From positions 13,330,001 to 13,394,000 of the forward strand of contig OX637345.1 of assembly GCA_951799405.1 (NCBI GenBank): a stretch of 64,000 bases of DNA, in the 5' to 3' direction. The stretch comes from Agapetus fuscipes (taxonomy: Eukaryota; Arthropoda; Insecta; Trichoptera; Glossosomatidae). This document shows, piece after piece, positions 44,269 through 53,855 of the stretch (its first letter is position 1; each line of letters begins with the position of its first letter). Made by a program: the position numbers and the translations under genes. The notes below the pieces were generated by a model that saw only the letters and a program-made list of their open reading frames with translations, was not told the DNA's origin and ran no database searches.

Positions 44269-44506
44269 TTATCTGAGTTGCAAAGATATATTAACATTTA
44301 AAAATCATGTTGAATGTGTGCCCAAAAACAGGTACATGGAAATTCGCGCTTACAGATGCGCACTTACAATTCAAAAATCAAACCTCTAATTGACATAGGT
44401 TCTACCACTTTAGCTGACCGTCCCTAAAACCGGGGTGACATTGGCAAAGTGAGCCTTTTTTTACAGCATGGGTGGTCAGCTTTATACCACCCTATAATTC
44501 AAAGGA
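44269..44506 (-). mobile_element. Repeat C copy
   Basis: Full length but diverged: GAGTTGCAAAGATATATTAA to CCCTATAATTCAAAGGA. The stem-loop core is CCCTAAAACCGGGG. Confidence 0.8.
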
Positions 44507-44550
44507 TTTTTACAGTTTTAATTAATAAGTTAAAGGAAATAAATACAACG

Positions 44551-44836
44551 AAGATTTATAAGGTGATCGCTGTTTTTGTGTGATTCAATCCTCAAATGCC
44601 CTCCGTTCACTTGGTAGTCGCTATAAAAAGCGCCAAAAACACAAGCAACACCCAATTGATGTAATGTTGAATATAATGGTGACAGATCATTGGTAGGTAA
44701 TGCAAATAAATTTTTCATCCGAACGCAGATAATATTTTGAAAAGTAAATGATATTTTTTTACTCTTCTGGAAATTGAACCTACGCCCTTCGGATATTACA
44801 CATATTAGTTTTAACCAACTTAACCACAAATCGTCC
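44551..44836 (-). mobile_element. SINE-B copy, old
   Basis: All blocks are in order but heavily substituted: AAATTGAACCTACGCCCTTC as the B-box side, GCACAAGCAACACCC-like body and AAGGTGATCGCTGTTTTTGT at the tail side. Confidence 0.65.
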
Positions 44837-45199
44837 TTAGTTAGAGTTACACAAAAAAAAAACGAGTGAAACTGCGAAATCTTTCCAGAAAGTTGGTAGC
44901 TTTGAAATTCACGCCTACGCGAACATTGTGCGCATGCGTTATAAATCTTTTGGTCGGTAAATTAGGCAAATTTATCAAGGAAAAAGGTATCAGTTGAAGA
45001 CATAATGGCTTGAGTAATTATTAATTAATAAATAATTTAAACAAAAAAAACTCTTTTAACAAAAACGACAGATTGAGGGTATAGCACGATCTTAAGCTAT
45101 TGATGTTATTACTCAATGGTATTGTTAAGTAAATAACAAATACATATAAATGTTAGGTAGGTAGGTGTATTAGTTATAGCCGATGAGAGTTGGAGTAAT

Positions 45200-45480
45200 T
45201 ATTATAGGTACCTAGGAAAGAGACATTCAATTGTGTACCTACTCAAAGCTTTTAGTCGTTCTAGAAGGTTCCAGCAAAATTGGCTTCTAGTAACTACTGT
45301 ATTTGGGAGTATAAAGGGCTGCAAGCGGCTCGCAAGAGTCAGTATTGATACAACGCTTTGCTTTTGAACAAGTAAGACAGTGTAAGTGATAACCAACTGT
45401 GAAATAAATGTAAATTGCTAAACCATAAATGTGAATTGTTAAAAATAAATATAAATTGTTAAATTAATCTAAGTGTAAAA
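45200..45480 (+). promoter_or_regulatory. Promoter-like segment, possible solo LTR
   Basis: A TATA-like GGGAGTATAAAGGGCTGC near 45306 is followed at about 100 bases by several AATAAA-type signals (45405-45450). Upstream is TTCTAGAAGGTTCCAG, a heat-shock-element-like inverted repeat. The layout resembles an LTR, but I could not fix its ends or a target duplication. Confidence 0.35.
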
Positions 45481-45580
45481 TAGATATCCATGAAAGAAGA
45501 CCAGTTTTTTTTTAATTTAAAGACTTTTTTAACCCTAAAAACACAAAAGTATCAACCCATCTTCACATTATATTATATTA

Positions 45581-45640
45581 TATTGGCAAACTGCATATTA
45601 TATTGGCAAACTGCATATTATATTGGCAAACTGCATATAA
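45581..45640. repeat. 20-bp tandem repeat, 3 copies
   Basis: Three copies of TATTGGCAAACTGCATATTA; the third ends TATAA. Confidence 0.9.
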
Positions 45641-45785
45641 TACAGAGCTACATTTTATGTAACACAAATGTCATGCCAAGGTTGCGTCACTGACCCCCTC
45701 AATACAAAATTAGTTTCGACTGCGTTTGTGTATACGAGTACATAATATGCAGTCTGCAAACACATTTTTTCATATGCGCATCAGT

Positions 45786-45799
45786 GTGTGTGTGTGTGC
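45786..45799. repeat. (GT)7 microsatellite
   Basis: Seven GT units. Confidence 0.85.
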
Positions 45800-46272
45800 A
45801 TATTATACCACGATTTCATGCAGTTGACGTTTTTATTGCAGCTTGTTTGTCTGTTGGCGAATCGGATAAGAAATTATATTTATATATTTTTTATTTTAGA
45901 TTGAAAATTATTTCGTCAGCTAGAAAGACAAATTAAAAATGATCCTGTAACTGTAACTGTAACTCTGTCGCTATTCCGCTAGGTGTGGAAATAGCCTCTG
46001 CAGATTTGCCTTAACTTTTTCCTCTCCTTTCATACCTCTTTCATTCATTCATATCCATCACATTTTTCATACATTTCCTTCTTTTATATCCGCCCTCTTT
46101 CACAATTTCACCCATCTGATCCGACCATACATTTTTCGGTCTTCCCTTTCCTTCATCTCTTCCCATTCACATTTCTTTCATCTTCTAAGTCTTTCATCAT
46201 CCATTCTTTCCACATGCCCAAACCATGTCATCACATTCTTTTGTACCTTAACTTTCAAATTACATTTGACGA

Positions 46273-46397
46273 GCCCGGTATTTTCAACGTTAGCATAAGT
46301 GACTTTAAACTGATAAAAAAAACTACCCACAAGATTGATGTAAGTGCGTCCTTTTCATTCAGTAAGTCGCTATGCTGTCGTTGAAAATACCTGGGCT
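46273..46397. mobile_element. Foldback MITE M6
   Basis: The left arm CCCGGTATTTTCAACGTTAG and right arm (GTCGTTGAAAATACCTGGG) are imperfect inverses of about 40 bases, with a short spacer. No ORF. Confidence 0.65.
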
Positions 46398-46712
46398 GAG
46401 AGTTTTTTCCTATCATACTCCTCAAGTGGTTCATTTCCACCGTACGCACCATAGACTATTGCTACTCCCAAGTTGCAGGACTAACCTACCTAGGGTTATG
46501 ACTGTGGGGAGGGCAATGGCTATGCTCAATGAGATCTCCTCTTCGGTTGATATCTTCCACCTGAGTGAAAATCAGCTTAGACAGAGGCTTCCGTTTCTCC
46601 TATTGGCTGATTTCGGTTACTTATGAATGTTTTTAATTATTGTATGTATTAGGTTTAACCTGTCATGTACTAAAATGTGTGAAAATAAATCTATCTATCT
46701 ATCTATCTATCA
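46395..46712 (+). mobile_element. LINE 3' end with (ATCT)n tail
   Basis: The frame reads HHRLLLLPSCRTNLPR, VMTVGRAMAMLNEISSSVDI and FHLSENQLRQRLPF, then a stop after GYL. This resembles the R-T ... R ... N ... D-I-F terminus of Jockey-group LINEs. A 3' UTR and five CTAT units (46691-46711) follow. Confidence 0.65.
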
Positions 46713-46981
46713 TACTTATTTCGCTGTCACTCGTAGTCCATCCTTCACTTCCATACATAAATGTTGGTAACAGACAATATGCCATTGTGAACCGATCCTA
46801 AAACTAAAATTGAAACGATTTATAAAGAAAAATGCAGTCAGTAAATGAATGAAAATATTTTTTAATTCATGCAAATCGGATTGTCGTGTCTGTGTAATCT
46901 ATATTTTAAAATTACTTTCATCATTGCACGATTTTATACAATCACGTTTACAATACGTACAATAATGATAAAGTGATGTGT

Positions 46982-47092
46982 TTCTTGGCTTATAGGTTGA
47001 TATGAGGCTGATCACACCTAGTGTAAAAAATTATTCATTTTGCCAATTTTACCTCTGTTTCAGGAAAAGGCAAAGAGTTGCAAGGCTTAGTG
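46982..47092 (+). mobile_element. Repeat C head half
   Basis: TTCTTGGCTTATAGGTTGAT through CTCTGTTTCAGG to GAGTTGCAAGGCTTAG. Confidence 0.7.
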
Positions 47093-47155
47093 CTTCCGTT
47101 ACTGCTATATAAAGAGACCGACTTCACTGGTTTAAAATTGGGGAAAGGCTTGAGG

Positions 47156-47799
47156 ACGCAACGCAACTAAGCTACACATTCAGTGCCGCGTTTTTATCAC
47201 AAGGATCTTGCGAGAGGACTGTGGACGACCTTGAATAGGATCCGAACCGAGCAAGGCCGTTGCAACTTCTTGCTCCATAGATGGGGATTAGCTCCATCTC
47301 CAGGATGTGACTGTGGGGCGGAGAACCAGACTGTCTGGCACATAGTGGAGGAGTGCCCCATCAGAAGACACCCTCCTGACCGGAAAGACCTCCACGAAGC
47401 CACGCCAGGAGCAGTGAAGTGGATGGAGGGCTTGGATCTTCGCCTCTGACGCGGCCCAACGGCCAAGTGATTTGCTGTGCTTGCCGGCCATACGCAAAGT
47501 AAAGTAAGTATCACAAGGATCGCATGTGCCAAGTGTGCCTAATTATTTTTACAGGTAAGGGGGCCGGCCTAACGCCAACCACTTTAATCCCCACTTCACA
47601 GTTGAAGTGGGGGTTAACCAGCTCAAAAAGGGGTATGCTACTTATTTTTTTGTAAAGTCTGAGTAAATCATGCCTGTATTTTATTTTGTGTTTGGAATAA
47701 ATAGCGTAACGGGAAATCATTTCTGTCACCCACGGTTGGATTCGCGCCCGAGCTCTTAGCATGGAATGCAAGCACTCTACCAACTAAGCTATCGACCGG
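47156..47799 (-). mobile_element. SINE-A copy split by a LINE fragment
   Basis: The 3' stem-loop and TTGCGTTGCG tail lie at 47156-47190. The rest of the body and the tRNA-like head (GATAGCTTAGTTGGTAGAG) are at 47522-47799. The break lies in the GCGTTATCCCCGAAGG region. Confidence 0.8.
47208..47508 (+). mobile_element. 5'-truncated LINE fragment with 13-bp TSD
   Basis: The frame reads GLWTTLNRIRTEQGRCNFLL, HRWGLAPSPGCDCGAENQTV and WHIVEECPIRR, then AVKWMEGLDLRL and a stop. C-x-C-G-x-x-x-Q-T...H-I-V-x-x-C-P is the LINE C-terminal zinc-knuckle-like motif. The tail is AAAGTAAAGTAAG. TATCACAAGGATC flanks it on both sides (47195-47207, 47509-47521). The frame is intact, so it is a recent insertion. 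Confidence 0.9.
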
Positions 47800-48025
47800 A
47801 CATCAATAAAGACATGAAATGAAATCGGACTGTCGTGTCTTTGATAAACCATATTCTAAATTTATTTGCATTAATTGCACGTTTTTTTCATTCACGTTTA
47901 ATCGGATAATGATAGAGTATTGTTTTTTACACCCCAGCTATGTATCATCGTCTTTTTCTTCTTATATTTTAGTCCTGTCTCTCTCAACTTCTGGATGTAG
48001 GCCTCTTTCATCTTTCTCCATGTTT
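47800..48025. other. AT-rich DNA, nothing recognised
   Basis: No supported feature. Confidence 0.4.
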
Positions 48026-48165
48026 TCATTTAGGTTTTATGTTGTAAGTCTACATGCGGCATGTGTAAGCGCGAACTTATACTGTCTGCTAATGGGAATG
48101 CATGTTATATGAATCTTAAATGTAACAGATCTGTGCAACTTGGATTATATATTATAGGTAGATTA
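48026..48165 (+). mobile_element. Repeat C tail half
   Basis: GGTTTTATGTTGTAAGTCTA, then CATGCGGCATG and TAAGCGCGAACTTA stem-loops, then TGCAACTTGGATTATA. A SINE-B starts two bases later. Confidence 0.8.
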
Positions 48166-48167
48166 AA

Positions 48168-48303
48168 GACCGGTCCGTAGTCTAGTGGTAACGCTTCGGA
48201 CGCGAAAATGAAAGGTTGTGGTTTCGAACCCGGCGGAGCACAAAAAAATATTCCACTTATATTTTCAAATATTTTTTGCTGGGTTGAAAAATTCATATAC
48301 CCT
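48168..48303 (+). mobile_element. SINE-B 5' half
   Basis: GACCGGTCCGTAGTCTAGTG, the B-box GGTTTCGAACCCGGC and TTTTTTGCTGGGTTGAAA. It stops at ATATACCCTTAT and is joined to SINE-A just after that. Confidence 0.8.
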
Positions 48304-48309
48304 TATTTA

Positions 48310-48575
48310 GATCCCCACCGAGGTATCAGAAATTATTTCCCGTTTTAGTGTTCATTTCAATACCTACAATAAATACCAGCAAGTATGAATAAATACTCAG
48401 CCTTCACAAGAAATGAGAACCAGCGCCCTCGGGAGCAGGGAAACTCCCACTTCGACTGAAGTGGTTGGTGTGAGCCCGGCCCCCATACATGTAAAAATAA
48501 ACAGATCCCGAATCGCCACATGCGACTCCTTCGGGGATAACGCAAGCGAGAAGTTACACTATATGTGTAGCTTAT
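48310..48575 (+). mobile_element. SINE-A copy starting at its B-box
   Basis: It starts GATCCCCACCGAGG, i.e. midway through the B-box. The full body and TACACTATATGTGTAGCTTA end follow. The A-box half is replaced by SINE-B. Confidence 0.8.
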
Positions 48576-48850
48576 TGGAGGTTTTATGCAGTCTGAAAGA
48601 AAGGAAGCCGTTTCTATGATTCATGTAAATGCATTCTTTTGTTTGTCCTACGAGCGACTAAATTATTTACTCGTATTATTTAATGTATGCATTCTTTTGT
48701 TTTGTACGTAAAAATTAGAGGAATGATTAATTTTTAATTCATTTTCCCTATGGTTAGACGCCGGCATTTTTTATTTGATTTTTTTCCATGAAATATGTCT
48801 AGGTTTTTATACAAATTAAAATAAAATTAAAACGATCAAAAACTACTTGT

Positions 48851-48925
48851 ACTAAACGCTACGGACTCGCAATCGGAAGGTTGTGGATTCGATTCCTGGC
48901 GGAGCACAACAATTTTTTATTTTTT
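48851..48925 (+). mobile_element. SINE-B head fragment
   Basis: CGGACTCGCAATCGGAAGG and B-box GGATTCGATTCCTGGCGG, then GAGCACAA. It passes straight into a repeat C copy. Confidence 0.7.
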
Positions 48926-48930
48926 TTTAA

Positions 48931-49141
48931 TTCGCACTTTGCCAATGTCACCCCTTCTTCAGGGAAGGACGGCAACAGCTGCAGGGTGTATGCCCAGTTT
49001 ATATTTGGTTTTTATGTTGTGGGTTTACATGCGGCATGTGCAAGCGCGAACTTGCGAACTTGTACGTGTCTGCTTGTGAAAATGCATGTAATGTGAATCT
49101 CCAATGTAACATGTCTTTGCAACTTAGGTTAGATTAGATTA
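48931..49141 (+). mobile_element. Repeat C copy lacking its head
   Basis: From CACTTTGCCAATGTCACCCC to CTTAGGTTAGATTAGATTA. It has an internal duplication of GCGAACTT. The stem reads GCAAG/CTTGC. Confidence 0.8.
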
Positions 49142-49142
49142 A

Positions 49143-49300
49143 ATAATGAGGTCGGAACATTTTTGAATTTGAAACTTTTTTCGCGGCGAGTCAATCTTGT
49201 ATGGGACTACCGTTCTTAGCAATAAATTACAAAATATTTGTACTCCTGTTCCCTAGCAACCTGGCCGGGCTACGACACAATTTTGTCGATGTTAATTCAA
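49143..49300 (-). repeat. Repeat H copy
   Basis: Inverted relative to 13385-13525: GTCGGAACATTTTTGAATTT, GTATGGGACTACCGTTCTTA, CCCTAGCAACCTGGCCGGGC. Confidence 0.65.
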
Positions 49301-49605
49301 GTGCCGACCTCAATCTTACATACCAATAAAATAGAAGACTGTGTAAGTAATTGAATAAAAAAATGATTCTAAAAAATGAAAAGAAAGTAAGTACGTCTAT
49401 ATATTTTTTTATAATGCCTCAATACATTTTGAATTGTCTTTTTTCCTTACACAAGTGGGTACTTGATAAAAAAAATATGTTTTTTACTGACACTTGTAGC
49501 ATGAAGAAACGATAATTCTTTTGTTTGTATAGTTTGATAACAAGTGATTAGAAAATTTATAGCCTTTTCATAACGTTATTATGATACTATAATTTATAAT
49601 ATATA

Positions 49606-49862
49606 GCCACCTTAAAGGTAAAACTAAATAAGTGACACATTAAGCTAACATGGGCTCCTCAGATACATAAATGCACCTTTCCCCTTTATTCTTCGAGAGA
49701 AAACACTATAAAACAGTTTAAATTCTGTAGTTTAGAAGTTTGTCATGAGTATTTCTTTATAATTAATTCACTTACTATGAGAAGTTACTCCCAATAAAAT
49801 GTTTTATCCAAGATTTCCCAAATCAGTGAATCAGTACTTATTTAGTTTTACCTTTAAGGTGG
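49606..49862. mobile_element. TIR element M7
   Basis: CCACCTTAAAGGTAAAACTA at the left and its inverse (TAGTTTTACCTTTAAGGTGG) at the right form perfect TIRs of about 25 bp. There is no ORF. A half copy is at 50575-50738. The target duplication is unclear. Confidence 0.8.
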
Positions 49863-49997
49863 TGATATTTATACATGCTCACATTGTAATTTTCTATGTG
49901 TAGTCTTTAAAATTGATAAAAAGAATTTGTGAGAAATTTATATAATTTTATGTGTCGAACTACTTCTATATGATGTTTTTTCTTCGAAAAAGCAATA

Positions 49998-50018
49998 ATC
50001 CGGGGCTATTCTTAGACA
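49998..50018 (+). mobile_element. Element E terminus scrap
   Basis: GGGGCTATTCTTAGACAT, the same as the outer end of element E at 33.26 kb. Confidence 0.45.
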
Positions 50019-50027
50019 TCGTGCCTT

Positions 50028-50135
50028 TTGCATAACCGGCTCTGTGCTGTGTAATACTCTACCCCATGAGCTAAAAGCCGTAGAGAGTGCAAGTGCATTT
50101 AAGTCGGGATTGAAGACATGTTTGTTTCGGAGATG
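50028..50135 (+). mobile_element. LINE C-terminal fragment
   Basis: The frame reads GSVLCNTLPHELKAVESASA then FKSGLKTCLFRRCYS and a stop, the N-x-L-P ... F-K-x-x-L-K-T-x-L-F motif of Jockey/CR1-group LINEs. Confidence 0.75.
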
Positions 50136-50390
50136 TTATAGTTGAACAGTGCCCTTGCAGTGATTTATCACAAAACGGTACTATCAATATTGTCTTATTA
50201 TTATTATTAATATGCCGTTGCAACTTAGATTGTAGATTATTATTGTAGGTGGCAGAACGCCCGTGAAGTAAAAAGCAACGGCACGACAAACCAATAACCT
50301 TTAGGACAGAGTCGTGCGCATAACTCTAAAAGTAAGTGATTCGATGTCACTGAAGCTAATAGCATATCTTGGAGGGCACTAATCTTATCT

Positions 50391-50802
50391 AATCTAATCT
50401 AAGTTGCAAAGATATGTTACATTGGAGATTCATATTACATGCATTCCCACATCCAGACACGTACAAGTTCGCGCTTGCACATGCCTCATGTGAACCTACA
50501 ACATAAAAACCAAATCTCAAATGGACATACACCCTGCAACTCTGGCCGACTTTCCCTGAAACAACGACACCTTAAAGGTAAAACTGAATAAGTGCTGACT
50601 CACTGATTTGAGAAATCGTGCATAAAACCTTTTATTGGATTTAACTTCTCATAGTGAGTGAACTAACTATATCAAAGTGCTCGTGACGATCTTCTACACT
50701 AGAGGGTAAGAACACTTTTTTATGTCTCTCGTAGAAAATTGGCAAAGTGCACCATTTTTACAGCATGCGTGGTCAGCCGCATACCAGCCTATAAGCCAAG
50801 GA
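50391..50802 (-). mobile_element. Repeat C copy split by an M7 fragment
   Basis: 50391-50573 and 50739-50802 make a full repeat C, interrupted at its CCCTGAAACA stem-loop by 50575-50738. Stem-loops CACATGCCTCATGTG and CAAGTTCGCGCTTG are present. Confidence 0.8.
50575..50738 (-). mobile_element. Truncated M7 TIR element
   Basis: CACCTTAAAGGTAAAACTGA to ACTTCTCATAGTGAGTG matches the reverse complement of 49606-49862 from its right end. The other TIR is missing. Confidence 0.7.
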
Positions 50803-51245
50803 ACCGGAACACTCCTTGCGGAATTATTGTTAGATCGCTTTATTTATTTTGTTGTAGGCAGTGTAAAAGAGGTTAAGGCAACAGTCAGGTCTTTGACATT
50901 CGGCATGCTCTTCACCTTGGGAGCGCGTCGCTTTGTGCAATGGGTTATTCGGCTGATGCCTCCAGCCGTGCTAGCACACGCCAGCAGATGCAGGCGCACG
51001 CACACTCGCACAAACACCACACACTCAAGCAAGTTAGCGTGGCCCTTACACCCGTCACACGCTACGCTGCCTTAGTTCTTGTTTACGCCATTGAGAAAAT
51101 TTTACATGAGCAATGTTTGCATGTGTACTGGACCAATGTGTCTTATAAAAAAACGAACAAAAACGGCAGATTTTGGGGAAAATCACTGTTTAATAATTTC
51201 CGTAAACTTTACTTTTCTCAAGTTTTGCAACTCGTACTAAGGGTA
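50803..51245. other. Unexplained; GC-rich patch at 50930-51070
   Basis: A CA-rich, GC-rich stretch with open frames of up to 174 codons but no recognisable domain. A word shared with 6097-6140 lies at about 51098-51150. Confidence 0.3.
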
Positions 51246-51328
51246 CAGATCACCGAAGTTAAGCAACATTGGGCGCGGATGCTACTTGGATGGGTGACCG
51301 CTAGGTACACCGCGTGTTGTTGGCATTT
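51246..51328 (+). ncRNA. 5S rRNA-like segment (3' two-thirds), pseudogene or SINE module
   Basis: GATCACCGAAGTTAAGCAAC, CTTGGATGGGTGACCGC and CACCGCGTGTTGTTGGCAT follow the order and spacing of arthropod 5S rRNA from about base 40 to its end. The internal polymerase III control region (A-box AAGTTAAGCAAC to C-box GGATGGGTGACCGC) is kept, but the 5' third is not. It joins SINE-B within a few bases. Not a functional 5S gene as it stands. Confidence 0.8.
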
Positions 51329-51331
51329 CTT

Positions 51332-51622
51332 GGACCAGTCCGTAGTCCAGTGGCAGCACTTCGGACTCGTAAATGGAAGGTTGTGGATTCGAATCTCAGC
51401 GGAGCGTAAAAATATACCATTTATATTTCCAAATGTGCTCATCGCTGGGTTGAACAATTCATAAACCTTTACCAAAGACCGGTCACTGAAAAGTCCATCC
51501 AACCTTATAACAACTGGGTCTTGCTTGAGAATGGCGCTTTCTACAGCGACGACCAAGCTCGCAGAGGGCTCTTGAGGTGTGATACACACAAAAACAGCGC
51601 TCATCAAGTAAATCATCCTAAT
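51332..51622 (+). mobile_element. SINE-B copy, full length
   Basis: GGACCAGTCCGTAGTCCAGT head, B-box GGATTCGAATCTC, body with CGCTGGGTTGAACAATTCAT and AACTGGGTCTTGCTTGAGAA, and the AGTAAATCATCCTAAT end. It follows directly on the 5S-like segment. Confidence 0.9.
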
Positions 51623-51706
51623 CTCGAGACATCCCTACAGGTTGTCTTAAGTTTTTTTTCTATTCGGCACCGGTTCAAAAGTCTATGGTAGTATATGGAC
51701 ATACAT

Positions 51707-51876
51707 ATATCGTCACCCCCAGTGCTTGTTTGGCCTATTTATCATTTGATTCAAAGATGACCTTTAAATGAAAATATTGTCTTGAGAATCACATTCTATA
51801 CAATTTGAGCTAAGAAAAGAACGTAAAGCACCATAATGTGAGAGTCGTTTTTAACATTTTCAAAATCATTTTCAGC
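51707..51876 (+). mobile_element. M3 copy, one terminus only
   Basis: ATCGTCACCCCCAGTGCTTG then ATTTGATTCAAAGATGACCT and ATAATGTGAGAGTCGTTTTT match 28103-28275. The right TIR is lost. Confidence 0.7.
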
Positions 51877-51899
51877 ACTCCTCATAAATAGGTACCTAC

Positions 51900-52085
51900 T
51901 CTTCTCTTATTCTCCCTCTGCAGATTTCATTCTTTCGCAATCTCACCTAATTGGCCTATCCACGCCTTCCTCGGTCTTCCCCTTCCACGCTTTCTTCTGA
52001 CATTTCCTCTGTACACTTTCTTCGTTAGTCGTTCATTATAATTTTTTTCAAGATGTCCGAACCATCTCATTTTTTTTTTTTGTAA
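51900..52085 (-). mobile_element. LINE C-terminal fragment
   Basis: The minus strand reads KMRWFGHLEKNYNERLTKKV then RKRGRGRPRKAWIGQLGEI, the W-F-G-H-L ... G-R-G-R-P-R-K-x-W block of LINE C-termini. Confidence 0.75.
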
Positions 52086-52528
52086 ACTTTCTTCTTTCGT
52101 CGTTCATCATCGAGAAAACAAATAAAAATAACCGTTTTCCGAATGCACCACCCTAATGCGAGCGCATCGTAGGACTCCAGACACTAACACACTTACGACT
52201 GCACACATACATACCGACACGAGTGTAAAGTTTGCGTTAGTATGCGTGTCAATACAGTTTGTCGCGAATTTATTTCATATCAAAATAATAATGCTGTTTA
52301 CTTGTTTATCTGAAGTGCTTAAAATGCCTCATGTGCTGCAATATTTTTATTAAAAAAATACGTATAAAATAAGGTGTGGCTATATATTTCATTTCGACAT
52401 GTTCACGGTGACTAATGAATTGATGACTTGGTTATAATATGTCTAACTATCTGTAATCTAAGTTGCAGAGATACTTTTATTTGTATTTAAGATTCAAATC
52501 TATCTTTCTGATCTACAGAGTCATCGGT

Positions 52529-52752
52529 GCTATTCTTAGACATTTTAGTCGTCCGTTGATCCCACGCTTTGACAAACTAATGATGCATTTGTATGAAGAC
52601 CTGTCAATCCGAGATGGCCGCAAGTGAACAGCTGATTAGTCTTCATACGAATATTAGCGAAATTCGGTATGTAAGAATGACCGTGATGATGAGACTTTCA
52701 GCCCAGGCATCATTAGTTTGTCAAAGCGTGGGCTCAACGGGCGACAAAAATG
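52529..52752 (+). mobile_element. Element E copy, near complete
   Basis: Outer inverted arms CCCACGCTTTGACAAACTAA and TTAGTTTGTCAAAGCGTGGG surround an inner core with GGCCGCAAGTGAACAGCTGA and the GATGAGACTTTCAGCCC end. The whole element folds back on itself. Confidence 0.8.
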
Positions 52753-52844
52753 AAATGAAGTATCGAGGAAAGAAAAAAATTGCGATTGATCTGCAATGTT
52801 GGTGCCTATGGCTTTATTTTCATTGTTTATTCAAATTGGCAAAT

Positions 52845-53145
52845 ATTGTGTAATTTCTTGCCGTGTTTTTCCGGGGAGGTTCCTTTGTGGCGAGATAAAC
52901 CTGTTTATTTTTACAGGAAAGACGGCCGGCATTACGCCACCACTTCAGTTCAATTGAGGGTTTCTCAGCTTACTAGGGGCTGGTACAATTTTCTTGTAAA
53001 TGCTGAGTAAACCGTGCTGGAATTTTTGTTTTGGGTTTTGAAATGAACACCGTAACGTGAAATCATTTCTGACACCCTCGGTGGGATTCAAACCCAAGCT
53101 CTCGGCATGGAATGCAAGCATTGTACCATCGGAGCTATCGACCGC
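52845..53145 (-). mobile_element. SINE-A copy
   Basis: Body and head are present (GTTTGAATCCCACCGAGGG as B-box, GATAGCTCCGATGGTACA as A-box). The 3' stem-loop is partly lost. Confidence 0.8.
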
Positions 53146-53204
53146 ACTGCATGAAACACATATGTGTTTTTGTTTTATATGGTTTAATGTTCATCAATAT
53201 TTAT

Positions 53205-53475
53205 GTATTTAGGGCTGACCACCCAAACTATAAAAATGGTCAATCCTGTTTCAGGGAAGGGCGGCAGAAATTGCATGGCTAATGTTCATTCCGGTTAAAA
53301 ACCTAACTTCAGATTATAAATGCACATGTGTAAAGCATGCCCACAAGCAGACACGTGTCATATCGCAGTTACACATGCTACTTGTGTAATTACAAAATAG
53401 AATCTAACTTCAAATGAACATAAGCTCTGCAACTCTTGACGCCTTTTTATGAAATAAGAGTGACATTGGGAAAAA
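53205..53475. mobile_element. Two repeat C halves facing each other
   Basis: 53205-53310 is a plus-strand head half (GGGCTGACCACCC, CCTGTTTCAGGG). From about 53340 a minus-strand copy follows (CCCACAAGCAGACACGTGTC to GAGTGACATTGGGAAAAA). Confidence 0.65.
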
Positions 53476-53855
53476 TGAACAAATACAAGCAAACAACAAG
53501 ATTTTCTTGTACCCCATAATCTAAGAGTCAAAGAGTATTTTTGAGAGATAAAAATTATGCAATGGTCATAAGTGAATTTACTTGATTATATAAGTACTTA
53601 AATTTTTTTATCTTTTGCATATAAAAATTGTAAGAAAATGATAATTTTAATTTCAAATTATTTATGACAGTCTCTTCTACTTATTTAAATTTAAATTTTT
53701 AATTGTTATTCCTATCGTTAGAAATACGATGCACCCTACTATTTTCGTAAAGTTGCCATCCATTACAATAAGTCTATAATCTAAGTTGCGATACTAATAC
53801 TTTTGATGTTCATGCTCCATCCACAATCAATGTACTGCTACGCTTTCTATATATC
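53476..53855. other. AT-rich DNA with a repeat C end scrap
   Basis: TCTATAATCTAAGTTGCGA at about 53772. Nothing else recognised. Confidence 0.4.

Larger units (their letters stand above)
46010..46785 (-). mobile_element. Old LINE fragment split by later insertions
   Basis: On the minus strand 46785-46713 reads LLPTFMYGSEGWTTSDSE. After a ~450-bp interruption, 46255-46190 reads KVQKNVMTWFGHVERMDDER, the next part of the same C-terminal region (YGSExW then GHVxRM). The part down to 46010 is frame-shifted. Confidence 0.6.

Noticed and set aside
51246..51328. Functional 5S rRNA gene
   Set aside because: The first third is missing and no T-run terminator follows; it reads straight into SINE-B.
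50940..51464. 174-codon plus-strand open frame
   Set aside because: It runs through the 5S rRNA-like segment and the SINE-B head; the frame is a by-product of GC-richer repeat DNA.
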